A stretch of DNA of 18,574 nucleotides from JABMOV01 sp964344305 (lineage in GTDB: Bacteria; Fidelibacterota; Marinisomatia; Marinisomatales; JABMOV01), in NCBI GenBank assembly GCA_964344305.1, contig CAYFMT010000026.1, positions 1-18,574 of the forward strand. Direction: 5' to 3'. The notes beneath the pieces are model-generated. The model was not told where the DNA came from. It ran no database searches and worked only from the letters and a program-made list of their open reading frames with translations. Within the stretch, counting starts at the first letter, position 1. Each line of letters opens with the position of its first letter. Positions 7,868 through 15,119 of the stretch are shown piece after piece. Both the position numbers and the translations under genes were made by a program.

Positions 7868-9138
7868 TGTATTTGATCTTTAATATTTTTTGGGAGTCGC
7901 TCGAGATATCCCATGTTTATTTCTGAATCTTTTCCAGTGACGATAGTTGGGGTAAGCATGACCACCAGTTCTGTTTTCTGCCTGGTTGTTCGCTTGAACC
8001 TGAACAATTCTCCGATGAAGGGAATACTACCCAGGATTGGAACTTTGGAAATATTATCCACATTGGATTCGCGCATGAGACCCCCTAGAACCAGTGTTTT
8101 ACCATTGGCAACAACAACTTGCGAAGAAGCACGTCGCTTGGCGATGATTGGTATATTGTCCGGGGTGAATCCCTGCTGGAAATTTGCCTGGGGTTCGAGA
8201 ATAACAGTGATGGTGGAATCATTGTTGATATGGGGGGTGATTTTCAAGCGAATGGTGGCATCCTTGAATTCATAGGACGTGACACCAAACTCATTCAATT
8301 TTGGATATGGGATCTGATCACCTACTTCAATAATGGCTTCCTGATTATCCAGTGTGGTAATGTATGGCATGGATAAGAGATTCAGGTCATTTACTTTGGC
8401 AAGCATTGAAATGGCCAAATCTATATTTCCATCCAGGATTCCTATACCTAACCCAGATGAAAAATCGGGAAGGGAGGGAGCGTCCGGTAATTCCAGGGGA
8501 TTAACTCCCAGGCCGAAATTGGTCCCGGAAACAATATTTTTTTCTTTAGTAAACCACTGAATTCCACGTTCGTTCTCATCAGTGAGGCTAACTTCCGCAA
8601 TGGCACCTTTGATAAAGATCTGTCGTGCAGGTTGGTCCAGCTTACCAATGAGTGATTTGATCATATTAAGTCTCGATGGATCATCCTGGAAAACCAGCAC
8701 ATTGGTCCTTGGATCAGAAAAAATGGTGCCCACACCCGGTGTCATAAACCGCTCAAGTGTGGATGCAAGATCATCAGCCCGTGAGAACTCACAGAGATGA
8801 TATCCCAATTCCGTCTGAATCTCCATATCATTTCTATCTGCCACCACATATTTACCAGTTGTGCTTAGCTGCTTGAAACCCAGATTGTATAATTCTGTCA
8901 GAATATCCAGTGCCTCCAGTGCCCGGACTTCCTTGATATCCAGTGTGATAAGTTTGGAGCTGATGGCAGGGTCTGATATGAATTTCAGTCCACTTTTTTC
9001 ACTGAGGATTTTAAGGACGTGGGACAGTTTTGCATCCTTCACGGATACGGAAATGATTTCATCCTGATCCTGACTTATCCCAAGGGTGGTCAAAGCCAGT
9101 AAGGTTATGATGACGATTTGAATTGTTCTACTTCTCAT
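7864..9138 (-). CDS. pilQ: Type IV pilus secretin PilQ (short form)
   Basis: The outer-membrane channel through which the pilus leaves. Residues 1-23 are a signal peptide. An STN-type domain follows at about 28-95 (VSVKDAKLSHVLKILSEKSG), then one N1/secretin_N domain at about 110-170, and the secretin barrel from about 195 to 402 with the hallmark VPILGSIPFIGELFR at 366-380. At 424 residues it is much shorter than proteobacterial PilQ (about 700) because peptidoglycan-binding AMIN domains and extra N domains are absent. The ATG shares one base with the stop of the pilP-like gene (TGATG). The same secretin family serves type II secretion; the PilM-N-O neighbours identify this one as pilus type. 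Confidence 0.95.
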   Translation of the reverse strand: MRSRTIQIVIITLLALTTLGISQDQDEIISVSVKDAKLSHVLKILSEKSGLKFISDPAISSKLITLDIKEVRALEALDILTELYNLGFKQLSTTGKYVVADRNDMEIQTELGYHLCEFSRADDLASTLERFMTPGVGTIFSDPRTNVLVFQDDPSRLNMIKSLIGKLDQPARQIFIKGAIAEVSLTDENERGIQWFTKEKNIVSGTNFGLGVNPLELPDAPSLPDFSSGLGIGILDGNIDLAISMLAKVNDLNLLSMPYITTLDNQEAIIEVGDQIPYPKLNEFGVTSYEFKDATIRLKITPHINNDSTITVILEPQANFQQGFTPDNIPIIAKRRASSQVVVANGKTLVLGGLMRESNVDNISKVPILGSIPFIGELFRFKRTTRQKTELVVMLTPTIVTGKDSEINMGYLERLPKNIKDQIQ

Positions 9139-9662
9139 CAGTCATTATGAAATTTTAGTGGAAAGAAATCAAATTCATTGTACAGCACTACCAGAGAATC
9201 CGAAATGGATTGCACCGTGTACCCATTTACACTTTCACCCACACCGTACACATCATCATTCAGGATGGCATATGGGCTGTCTTCATCCCAGATAATCCCA
9301 TTCAGCATGATGGTGGGTCGCCGGTAGGCAGGTTTTTTCTTTTCCTTTTTAATGTCCGGCTTTGGTTTTTGTACAATGGGATTCAGGGATTTGTTAGAAA
9401 AGGGGTTACGGACCTTCCCAACGGCTAATGATTCTGTCATGGAGTCTATAATACTCATGAATTCTGTCTGCGATTCTGATGGTTCATTCACGGCTGATAA
9501 AATGGATTGAACTGTTATCTGGTCTATGTTTACAGGTGGATTCTCATTCTCATTGCCATGGCCGATGAATGGAAACCAACCCTGTGCAACACCAAATGAT
9601 GCGATACTGGAAGCGGATAAAAATGTCACAGCCTTCAGTGTTAGTTTAACGTGTTGAATCAT
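9138..9662 (-). CDS. pilP: PilP-like inner-membrane/periplasmic pilus protein
   Basis: A 174-residue protein with one hydrophobic segment at about 8-27, then a low-complexity periplasmic linker (GNENENPP, KPKPDIKKEKKKP). It ends in a small beta domain: IMLNGIIWDEDSPYAILND, VYGVGESVNGYTV, SISDSLVVLY. That domain has the form of the homology region of PilP/GspC, which connects the inner-membrane complex to the secretin. No lipobox Cys is seen, so unlike classical PilP it would be anchored by an uncleaved helix or be released by signal peptidase I. Its place between pilO and pilQ supports the call. The start overlaps the pilO stop as ATGA. Confidence 0.8.
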   Translation of the reverse strand: MIQHVKLTLKAVTFLSASSIASFGVAQGWFPFIGHGNENENPPVNIDQITVQSILSAVNEPSESQTEFMSIIDSMTESLAVGKVRNPFSNKSLNPIVQKPKPDIKKEKKKPAYRRPTIMLNGIIWDEDSPYAILNDDVYGVGESVNGYTVQSISDSLVVLYNEFDFFPLKFHND

Positions 9663-10234
9663 GCGCTGACTCCTTTGCTGATAATGGAGAGTGTTAAATC
9701 GAATTGAGTTTCGCGAGATTTGGGTATGGGCTGAATACTGAATTCGTCAATGACGATCCAGTTTTTATATGTTTCGAACCCACCCAACAGCTTTAGGAAA
9801 TTTGAAAACTGTCCTTTGACAGAAAGTCCGATATGATTTTTTGTATAACTGGATTCATAGGGAATATTCAAGTCCAATGGTTCAAGCCTTGTGACACTTA
9901 ACGACAGTTGACTGCACATCTTGTCAATATCCGGCAGTACACGATTGATGTTTGATCCTGTAAAGAGACGCTCTTCAAATTGTTGTTTAATTGTACTTAA
10001 ATCCTCTATAGATGTCCGGATCGCTTCTTCAGCTGATTCCACATCTAGGTCCTGAAGGTTGAGGTATGTATTATCCAGATCCATCTTAAGGGTGACAGAG
10101 TTGTTGTAAGCTTCTCCCTGTGGCACCATGATAAAGGTTATACCTGCCACAAGACTGCCTGCATAGAATAGAAAAGCGAGGAAAAACCGCAGGAGCCCAA
10201 TAGTTTCAAACCAGTATTTCAGAGTAGACTTCAT
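9659..10234 (-). CDS. pilO: Pilus alignment protein PilO
   Basis: A 191-residue bitopic inner-membrane protein. A short cytoplasmic N-terminus is followed by one transmembrane helix (LLRFFLAFLFYAGSLVAGITF, about 14-34). A coiled-coil stretch runs from about 45-95, and a ferredoxin-like periplasmic domain follows with the typical VKGQFSNFLKLLGGFETYKNWIVIDEF region (about 135-165). In type IV pilus systems PilO pairs with PilN to form the periplasmic ring between the inner-membrane motor and PilP/PilQ. Start and stop both overlap the neighbouring genes as ATGA, so stoichiometric translation is likely. Confidence 0.9.
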   Translation of the reverse strand: MKSTLKYWFETIGLLRFFLAFLFYAGSLVAGITFIMVPQGEAYNNSVTLKMDLDNTYLNLQDLDVESAEEAIRTSIEDLSTIKQQFEERLFTGSNINRVLPDIDKMCSQLSLSVTRLEPLDLNIPYESSYTKNHIGLSVKGQFSNFLKLLGGFETYKNWIVIDEFSIQPIPKSRETQFDLTLSIISKGVSA

Positions 10235-10830
10235 GGATAATACCCCAATGTGAATAACAGTTTTAAGTCGTCTTTTTCTTTGTAGACGTGATTGTTCTCA
10301 ATCTGAACCGTGGAGAACTGGTGAGAAAACACAGGATGTTTTTCCAGTTCTTCACGAAGATTATCAACAGCATAAATGTCTTCCTCGTTGTCGCGTATGA
10401 CCAGTTGGCCATCAAGAATCAAGTGAGGATCCCCGGCTTTTTTATCCAGGGATGAATATTCAATTCGTGACAATAGAATATCCGTTGGAACCACATCACT
10501 TATGACAGCCAATCGTGACTGCCATACACTGGGTCTGGAACCGGACTGCAGATAGGTTTCTGCATGTTTTAATTCCTTGTTGCGTTGTTGAATCTGCTGC
10601 TCAAGAAATAGTACTACCGGTTCTATCTCACTGATTTTTTCAGATACTTTTTGATTGTGCTCCACCACAATTCCAGAGACGTAGGATTGTGTAGAATACA
10701 TATTGTAACCAATAGAAGCAGTAAATACCACCAGGGCGAGATACGCAAGAGTTGTGTATCGTCGAACCCGGGTACGTTTCTGCTCATCGGCCGTGGTATT
10801 GAGAAAATTAAGCTGGAATTTCTGGTTCAT
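10231..10830 (-). CDS. pilN: Pilus alignment protein PilN
   Basis: A 199-residue bitopic protein. The N-terminus MNQKFQLNFLNTTADEQ corresponds to the conserved Asn-Leu-Leu segment by which PilN docks into cytoplasmic PilM. One membrane helix follows (about residues 27-46, TTLAYLALVVFTASIGYNMY). After it come a coiled coil (about 60-95) and a periplasmic domain with RLAVISDVVPTDILLSRIEY. PilN with PilO transmits the PilM/PilB state to the secretin. The ATG overlaps the pilM stop as ATGA, and its stop overlaps pilO in the same way. Confidence 0.9.
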   Translation of the reverse strand: MNQKFQLNFLNTTADEQKRTRVRRYTTLAYLALVVFTASIGYNMYSTQSYVSGIVVEHNQKVSEKISEIEPVVLFLEQQIQQRNKELKHAETYLQSGSRPSVWQSRLAVISDVVPTDILLSRIEYSSLDKKAGDPHLILDGQLVIRDNEEDIYAVDNLREELEKHPVFSHQFSTVQIENNHVYKEKDDLKLLFTLGYYP

Positions 10831-11882
10831 CGTAATGCCATCCCCAATGCGGCTGTGTAATGGAAAGTGGGAGTTTTATCCGATAAATCTACAGGGAAAT
10901 GGGACTGGGCTGGATTCCATAAGTGGTATTGGAACCCGGAATCAGATTCAACAAGGAAAAATGTCTGAACATTGTAATCATTTGCAAGACCACCACTGAT
11001 ATACAATTGAGTAACAGATTCACTTGTGGTGCCAGAATAATGAGCGTTGGCCATCTCAATTTGCTGAAGAAAACTGGAAAGAATATCTACTGTATTTGAC
11101 TTTATTTCCATGTTGGTCTCATCCAGGGAATCCACAGGATCAGGTCCAACCTGTTCACGTCTTAAAGATTCGCACTGTGAAAATGATGAATCCATCCTGG
11201 AAGAAATGAGGTTGTTAAGATGGTTACCACCAAATCCAAGTTGTGTGCAATATGGTGCATGATCCCGTGACAGAATAACATAATGTGTGTGATGAGCTCC
11301 CAGGTAGAGGAGTCCGGTAGTATCTGAAAAGGGTTGGTGTTCCTGCCAGAATAACTGAAGCACAGCAAGCAAATCCGTATCCAGAATGGAGATTGGTTTT
11401 TTTAGCTTTTTGAAAACAGTTTGAATCCTCTGGAGCTGTTCTTTTTCAATGGTACCCACCAGCACTTTCATTTGTTTTTGTTTGTTATTCTGGGATAACA
11501 CCCGAAAATCGAAATCATAATTTTCGATAGATCCAGATATGTAGGGAATGAGTTCCCAGTAGAGTACCTGCTTCAATTCAGATTTTGGAACTACGGGGAT
11601 CGTCAGAAAGAACACACTGTTGATTGGCAGAGAGATACATACGTTCAATGCGGCATGCCGTGATGGGACTTTATCAAAAATTCGTTTCAGACTTTTGTAG
11701 ATATTGTTCTCGTTCAAACCATCCAGCACGGTGCAATCCGGTTTTTCATAAAAATCATCAGTTTTCAAAAAGTGGTACTTTTTCTTTCGCTTGTTTTTAT
11801 GGAGACCCACCACCTTTATGCTGCTGGTGCCAATGTCAATTCCAATCTTGTGTTTTGGTTCCTGGGTCATATTTAATTCCAT
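10827..11882 (-). CDS. pilM: Actin-like pilus assembly ATPase PilM
   Basis: A 351-residue cytoplasmic protein of the FtsA/PilM actin-like fold. The first phosphate loop is IGIDIGTSSIKVV (residues 13-25). The 1C-like insert includes LPINSVFFLTIPVVP and ELKQVLYWELIPYI, and the adenosine motif is ISGGLANDYNVQTFF. The second phosphate loop reads GLLYLGAHHTHYV (190-202), where the usual Asp of D-x-G is Tyr193, so nucleotide hydrolysis may be impaired. PilM binds the PilN tail and links it to the motor. The ATG at 11882 overlaps the pilX-like stop by 10 bases. A second ATG at 11870, just upstream of the conserved core and preceded by GGA, is an equally good start. Confidence 0.92.
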   Translation of the reverse strand: MELNMTQEPKHKIGIDIGTSSIKVVGLHKNKRKKKYHFLKTDDFYEKPDCTVLDGLNENNIYKSLKRIFDKVPSRHAALNVCISLPINSVFFLTIPVVPKSELKQVLYWELIPYISGSIENYDFDFRVLSQNNKQKQMKVLVGTIEKEQLQRIQTVFKKLKKPISILDTDLLAVLQLFWQEHQPFSDTTGLLYLGAHHTHYVILSRDHAPYCTQLGFGGNHLNNLISSRMDSSFSQCESLRREQVGPDPVDSLDETNMEIKSNTVDILSSFLQQIEMANAHYSGTTSESVTQLYISGGLANDYNVQTFFLVESDSGFQYHLWNPAQSHFPVDLSDKTPTFHYTAALGMALR

Positions 11883-12943
11883 ACAATTTCATTTATTGAA
11901 AGGGGCCAATCATAATCCGTGACTGAACCAAATCCAGACGGCCAGGTGTAATATGTATCACTGCCCTGATCATTCAGGCTTATTTTATGATTGGGAACGA
12001 GACTTGGTGCCACAAGAGGACCTGTGAAATCACCACCCTTGATAAACAAATGCTGGTTAGACCAAATGGCACCATTCACAATAAGGTTAGGCGAACCCCA
12101 TATCTTTGAGTCAGGTCCTTCAACCAGGAGAGCCGGTAACAAAGTACCTGAAGAATCTGTTCCTGCGTCTATTCGAACACCGGTTCCCAGAATTTTCAAG
12201 TTTCCCTTGACGAAGAAGGTCCCTCGCAGATAGGATTGATTTTTTAAAATAACTTTACCAGATTTTTCAATGAAGTGAATACCCGGAGGAATCGTATCCC
12301 GGTAGGTCACACTGCAATTAGCATAGACCTCAGTGGCATGATCCCTGAACCATTGTTCATCAGGTTCAGGGAGTTCATCCCAGGGCTGTGGAGAGTGGTC
12401 ATCGGAAAAAGCTATATTGGGTATGGGTTCGTAACAGCCATCGTTATCATCATCATCAAAGTGTTCATGATCGTCATCCTCATGCTCATGTGGGTCGGGA
12501 TGATCCGCATCACTGTCGTCCTCATTATCGTGGTCGTGGCCATTACAGAAATGAGGACACATCCACCAGCAATGATCCTCATGACGGTAGCTGTAACTGT
12601 AAATATAGTTAAAGGGATTGTCAGACACTGTCGTAACAGTGAGAGTATCATCTTTGGCTGTAACAATTGTTAATGTATTTGTGGTGGAGTCAAGCGTGGC
12701 AGTCCCGGACTCTCCTGAAATATTTCCATTCGAGGCTCCACTGATGCTGACTCGCCATAGAGATTGACTGATGAGCGATTCAGCATGATGATAGTTCATT
12801 GTTTTTCTAACAGAATTTTCGGTCCGGACTCGATCAGAGCCGGATAAGGCAATGACGCCAAGCCCTGTTATACTGAAAACAAGGAAATACACCAGTGCGA
12901 TTCCAAGGATAGTTCCTGATTCGCTTTTAAATGATAGTCTCAT
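11873..12943 (-). CDS. pilX: PilX-like minor pilin with His/Asp-rich insert
   Basis: A 356-residue protein with three parts. Residues 9-35 are a hydrophobic helix after Ser-Gly, followed by AESLISQSLWR, as in PilX-type minor pilins; there is no Glu at +5. Residues 121-170 form an extreme insert with 10 His, 16 Asp and 5 Glu in 50 residues, bounded by Cys125, Cys129, Cys133 and Cys170 (HEDHCWWMCPHFC, then GHDHDNEDD and PHEHEDDDHEHF). Residues about 215-300 are short repetitive beta segments (VILKNQSYLRGTFFVKGNLKIL, split GTFFVKGNL and LIVNGAIWSNQ) like a small beta-helix. The insert suggests metal binding at the pilus tip or during assembly; that is inference. The start overlaps the upstream stop by one base (TGATG). 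Confidence 0.8.
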   Translation of the reverse strand: MRLSFKSESGTILGIALVYFLVFSITGLGVIALSGSDRVRTENSVRKTMNYHHAESLISQSLWRVSISGASNGNISGESGTATLDSTTNTLTIVTAKDDTLTVTTVSDNPFNYIYSYSYRHEDHCWWMCPHFCNGHDHDNEDDSDADHPDPHEHEDDDHEHFDDDDNDGCYEPIPNIAFSDDHSPQPWDELPEPDEQWFRDHATEVYANCSVTYRDTIPPGIHFIEKSGKVILKNQSYLRGTFFVKGNLKILGTGVRIDAGTDSSGTLLPALLVEGPDSKIWGSPNLIVNGAIWSNQHLFIKGGDFTGPLVAPSLVPNHKISLNDQGSDTYYTWPSGFGSVTDYDWPLSINEIVWN

Positions 12944-13740
12944 CAGGAGATCAATCCCATATAAAGTGTTTTAAGATCCAGCCCCCACAATAGTACAACC
13001 ATTGCAGAAATGGCAAGGGAGAGGGAAAGGTTTGCCCTCACTCTATCAGAACTTCCACGTATCCGAGTTTTCCAGACATGAAATGCACCAATCCCGAGAA
13101 GGGCGGTAATGTAGCAGAGGAAAAAGGAAAAAAATCCAAGAAACAATCCCAGGGTCGCCGCAAAACGGATGGCTTCGCCATTGTCGGTTTTCCGGATATC
13201 CAGGATTCGGCTGATCTCATTGAAAACGAGTGCTAGAATCCCTGCTGCAATCATGCTGAAAATGGCTGCAGGGAGGTGAATGGGTTCAAAGGCCAGGTAA
13301 TAAATAACACTGAGGAACATCATCATGATGAGCAGGGAATCACTGATACGGTGATTCTCCATTTCCATGATGATAAAGGATATGAGTGCCATACCAAATA
13401 CAAGGATGAGTATGCCATGATAACTCCATCCATACTTTGCAATGAACAGGGCTACCCAGGTGATGGCAATTCCATCTGTCACAAGGTATCGCAATGGCAG
13501 CTTCATGCCGCAGTAGCGACAGGATCCATGGTGACTCAGGTAGCTGAAAACAGGGATGATGTCTTTCCATGTCAGTTGTGTAGCACAGTGTTTGCAATAG
13601 GGCTTTAATCCAAAAACAGATTGTCTGGATGCTACCCGGTCAGCAATAAAATTGCTTATGGTGGCAAATATGATTCCTATCAGAATCATACCCACCAGGG
13701 TAAAAATAGTATTAGTTGCGTATATAAATTGATCGATCAT
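12943..13740 (-). CDS. pilD: Prepilin peptidase-like membrane protein lacking the catalytic Asp motifs
   Basis: A 265-residue polytopic membrane protein of the PilD/GspO family. The N-terminal zinc-binding cytoplasmic loop is intact: C49-x2-C52 and C74-x2-C77 (PYCKHC, CRYCG), with IIPVFSYLSHHG between. Two catalytic Asp residues define the family. The first, in a D-x4-(I/L)-P-D box, is Glu126 here (IIMEMENHRISDS). The second, in G-x-G-D-x-K, is missing: NGEAI runs straight into RFAATLGLFLG, where relatives have about five more residues carrying GGGD. It may be an inactive paralogue, keep only methylation or scaffolding, or use Glu126/Glu189. The frame overlaps the pilW-like gene by 29 bases; no other plausible start exists. 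Confidence 0.85.
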   Translation of the reverse strand: MIDQFIYATNTIFTLVGMILIGIIFATISNFIADRVASRQSVFGLKPYCKHCATQLTWKDIIPVFSYLSHHGSCRYCGMKLPLRYLVTDGIAITWVALFIAKYGWSYHGILILVFGMALISFIIMEMENHRISDSLLIMMMFLSVIYYLAFEPIHLPAAIFSMIAAGILALVFNEISRILDIRKTDNGEAIRFAATLGLFLGFFSFFLCYITALLGIGAFHVWKTRIRGSSDRVRANLSLSLAISAMVVLLWGLDLKTLYMGLIS

Positions 13741-14209
13741 AATTCAGGGTATCCGTTCCATGAACAAGTTGATAGGAAATATCCATAAGGAAGGAAGGAT
13801 GTAGAGTGACGGCCAGGGATGGGACAGTTCCATCAAGTAATCGATTGGTAGATCCATCATAGGACCATTCCATGACATTGTCCGTAACACCCAGTCTGAA
13901 CGGAGTATTATTGGCGGAATAGGAGGTAAAAATACTTCCTGTAGTACCGGTAATTCCGTTCTGTTCATCGCTTTCACTGGCATAGATATCCAGGGAATCC
14001 TTTTTCATCATCATAAGCTGGTCATTGATCAGTTCCTCGAAGACAGCAATGTCCTGGTTCATCAGGACTTTGTGACTTAAGGATTCCGTGTGTTTCCTGC
14101 TGAAGTACAACAGCGTGGCAAACCCCAGCATGAGGATCACGCCGGAGACCATGGCCACATTGAATTCAATGAGGGTAAACCCCCTTTGATCCTGTAAGGC
14201 AGTATTCAT
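13712..14209 (-). CDS. pilW: PilW/GspJ-like minor prepilin
   Basis: A 165-residue prepilin. The leader MNTALQDQRG is followed by the class III cleavage site, then FTLIEFNVAMVSGVILMLGF, with Glu at mature position 5 and a hydrophobic helix of about 22 residues. The remainder is a small beta-rich domain (VMEWSYDGSTNRLL, VPSLAVTLHPSFLMDISY). Minor pilins of this type help prime fibre assembly with PilV and PilX partners. PilW and GspJ cannot be separated on sequence alone; the order pilV-pilW-pilX favours PilW. The ATG shares one base with the preceding stop (TGATG). Confidence 0.85.
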   Translation of the reverse strand: MNTALQDQRGFTLIEFNVAMVSGVILMLGFATLLYFSRKHTESLSHKVLMNQDIAVFEELINDQLMMMKKDSLDIYASESDEQNGITGTTGSIFTSYSANNTPFRLGVTDNVMEWSYDGSTNRLLDGTVPSLAVTLHPSFLMDISYQLVHGTDTLNYDRSIYIRN

Positions 14210-14634
14210 CAGGAACCGTATTCGCTAAAGACCACCTCAATGCTGTCTGTGAGATTGTCAGGCTCAAACCATGCGAATTTCACATTGACATTGTAGTAGT
14301 CCGGTACAGTTGTATCAGCCGGAGCCACCCCATCGAATTCATCATCGATGGGGGTGACCACGGTTGTTCTATACCCGGGTTTTCCATTCACCGTAAGGGA
14401 AGTGGAAGATTCGGGTAGGCTGTCTGCCAGGGCATCATAATCCAGGGAGTAAGCATATTCCAGTCGGGATGCCAGGGATGTCCAGGCAAGTTGAGAGCGA
14501 GTGCTTCTTTCAATTTGCCAGTTACTGAGGGTGAAGTATTGGACAGTTCCGAGGAAAATGATGCCTAAGAGGGTGACGGAGATGAGCACTTCGATCAGCG
14601 TCGATCCTTCAGTTCTTTTAAGATTGGCAGACAT
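14209..14634 (-). CDS. pilV: PilV/GspI-like minor prepilin
   Basis: A 141-residue prepilin. The leader MSANLKRTEG is followed by STLIEVLISVTLLGIIFLGTV, with cleavage after Gly10 and Glu at mature position 5. First residue Ser in place of Phe is common in minor pilins. The rest is a short helix (RSQLAWTSLASRLEYAYS) and a small beta domain ending in FSEYGS. It sits just after the major pilin gene and its 3' stem-loop, with a 33-base gap. In pili this class forms the tip-initiating complex with PilW and PilX proteins. Confidence 0.85.
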   Translation of the reverse strand: MSANLKRTEGSTLIEVLISVTLLGIIFLGTVQYFTLSNWQIERSTRSQLAWTSLASRLEYAYSLDYDALADSLPESSTSLTVNGKPGYRTTVVTPIDDEFDGVAPADTTVPDYYNVNVKFAWFEPDNLTDSIEVVFSEYGS

Positions 14635-14649
14635 GATAGTTTATCCTAA

Positions 14650-14666
14650 CAGTTAAGCATTAACTG
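14650..14666 (-). other. Stem-loop directly after the major pilin gene
   Basis: CAGTTAA and TTAACTG form a perfect 7-bp inverted repeat around a 3-base loop, one base after the pilin TAA stop. No T-run follows on the transcript, so it is not a normal intrinsic terminator. Its place between an abundant pilin and minor pilins suggests a 3'-end stabilising or partial-termination element. Confidence 0.5.
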
Positions 14667-14667
14667 C

Positions 14668-15075
14668 TTAGATACCACCTGCTAATGTACCGTCTGTGGA
14701 CATAGTACGATCTGAATCCAGAACGTCACCGGCATCACAGGTGATGGTAAATGCAGATCCATCAGCAGACAGATAGGTGAAGGATGCATCGGCGAAATAC
14801 TGACCGGTCAATTCACCGGACTTGATGTCGTTCCAGGATGCACCTACAACAGCTTCGGCCGTTGCAGCAGTTGGGTATTCACCATTTGCGCCGTAGTAAA
14901 GACGCAGTTCTGTGCGGATAGCACCTAATGAAGCATCAGCTTCGCTCATTCTGGCTTTTTTCACGTTATTTGAGTACACCGGAACTGCCACTGCAGCAAG
15001 TACGCCGATGATGACGATAACGATCATTAACTCAACAAGTGAGAATCCGTTTTGATTATTACGTAGTTTGTTCAT
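14668..15075 (-). CDS. pilA: Major type IV pilin (GspG-like)
   Basis: A 135-residue prepilin and the likely main fibre subunit. The leader MNKLRNNQNG is cut before FSLVELMIVIVIIGVLAAVA, with Phe at +1 and Glu at +5, followed by VPVYSNNVKKARMSEADASL. The globular part has RTELRLYYGANGEYPT, found in many GspG-like pilins, and a beta region with one Cys (FTITCD), so no intrachain disulfide is possible. The frame reaches an ATG at 15117, but 15075 is chosen because AGGAGG precedes it by 5 bases and it gives a normal leader length. It is the only gene here with a consensus ribosome site, in keeping with high demand. It is followed by a stem-loop. Confidence 0.93.
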   Translation of the reverse strand: MNKLRNNQNGFSLVELMIVIVIIGVLAAVAVPVYSNNVKKARMSEADASLGAIRTELRLYYGANGEYPTAATAEAVVGASWNDIKSGELTGQYFADASFTYLSADGSAFTITCDAGDVLDSDRTMSTDGTLAGGI

Positions 15076-15080
15076 GTTAA

Positions 15081-15086
15081 CCTCCT
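15081..15086 (-). promoter_or_regulatory. Consensus ribosome binding site of the major pilin gene
   Basis: AGGAGG lies 5 bases before the ATG at 15075. It fixes the pilin start against the ATG 42 bases upstream, and stands out because most other genes in the window start within a stop-start overlap or with weak Shine-Dalgarno sequences. Confidence 0.85.
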
Positions 15087-15119
15087 GGGTTACTGTTGTT
15101 TGTTGTTTGATTGACATTT

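Noticed and set aside
12412..12666. 84-codon minus-strand frame rich in Met, Thr and Ile
   Set aside because: It is the +1 reading of the GAT/CAT-rich stretch that encodes the His/Asp insert of the pilX-like gene; its composition comes from that repeat-like DNA.
15076..15117. Longer major pilin starting at ATG 15117
   Set aside because: It would give a 24-residue leader and place AGGAGG inside the gene; the start at 15075 has both an ideal ribosome site and a normal 10-residue leader.
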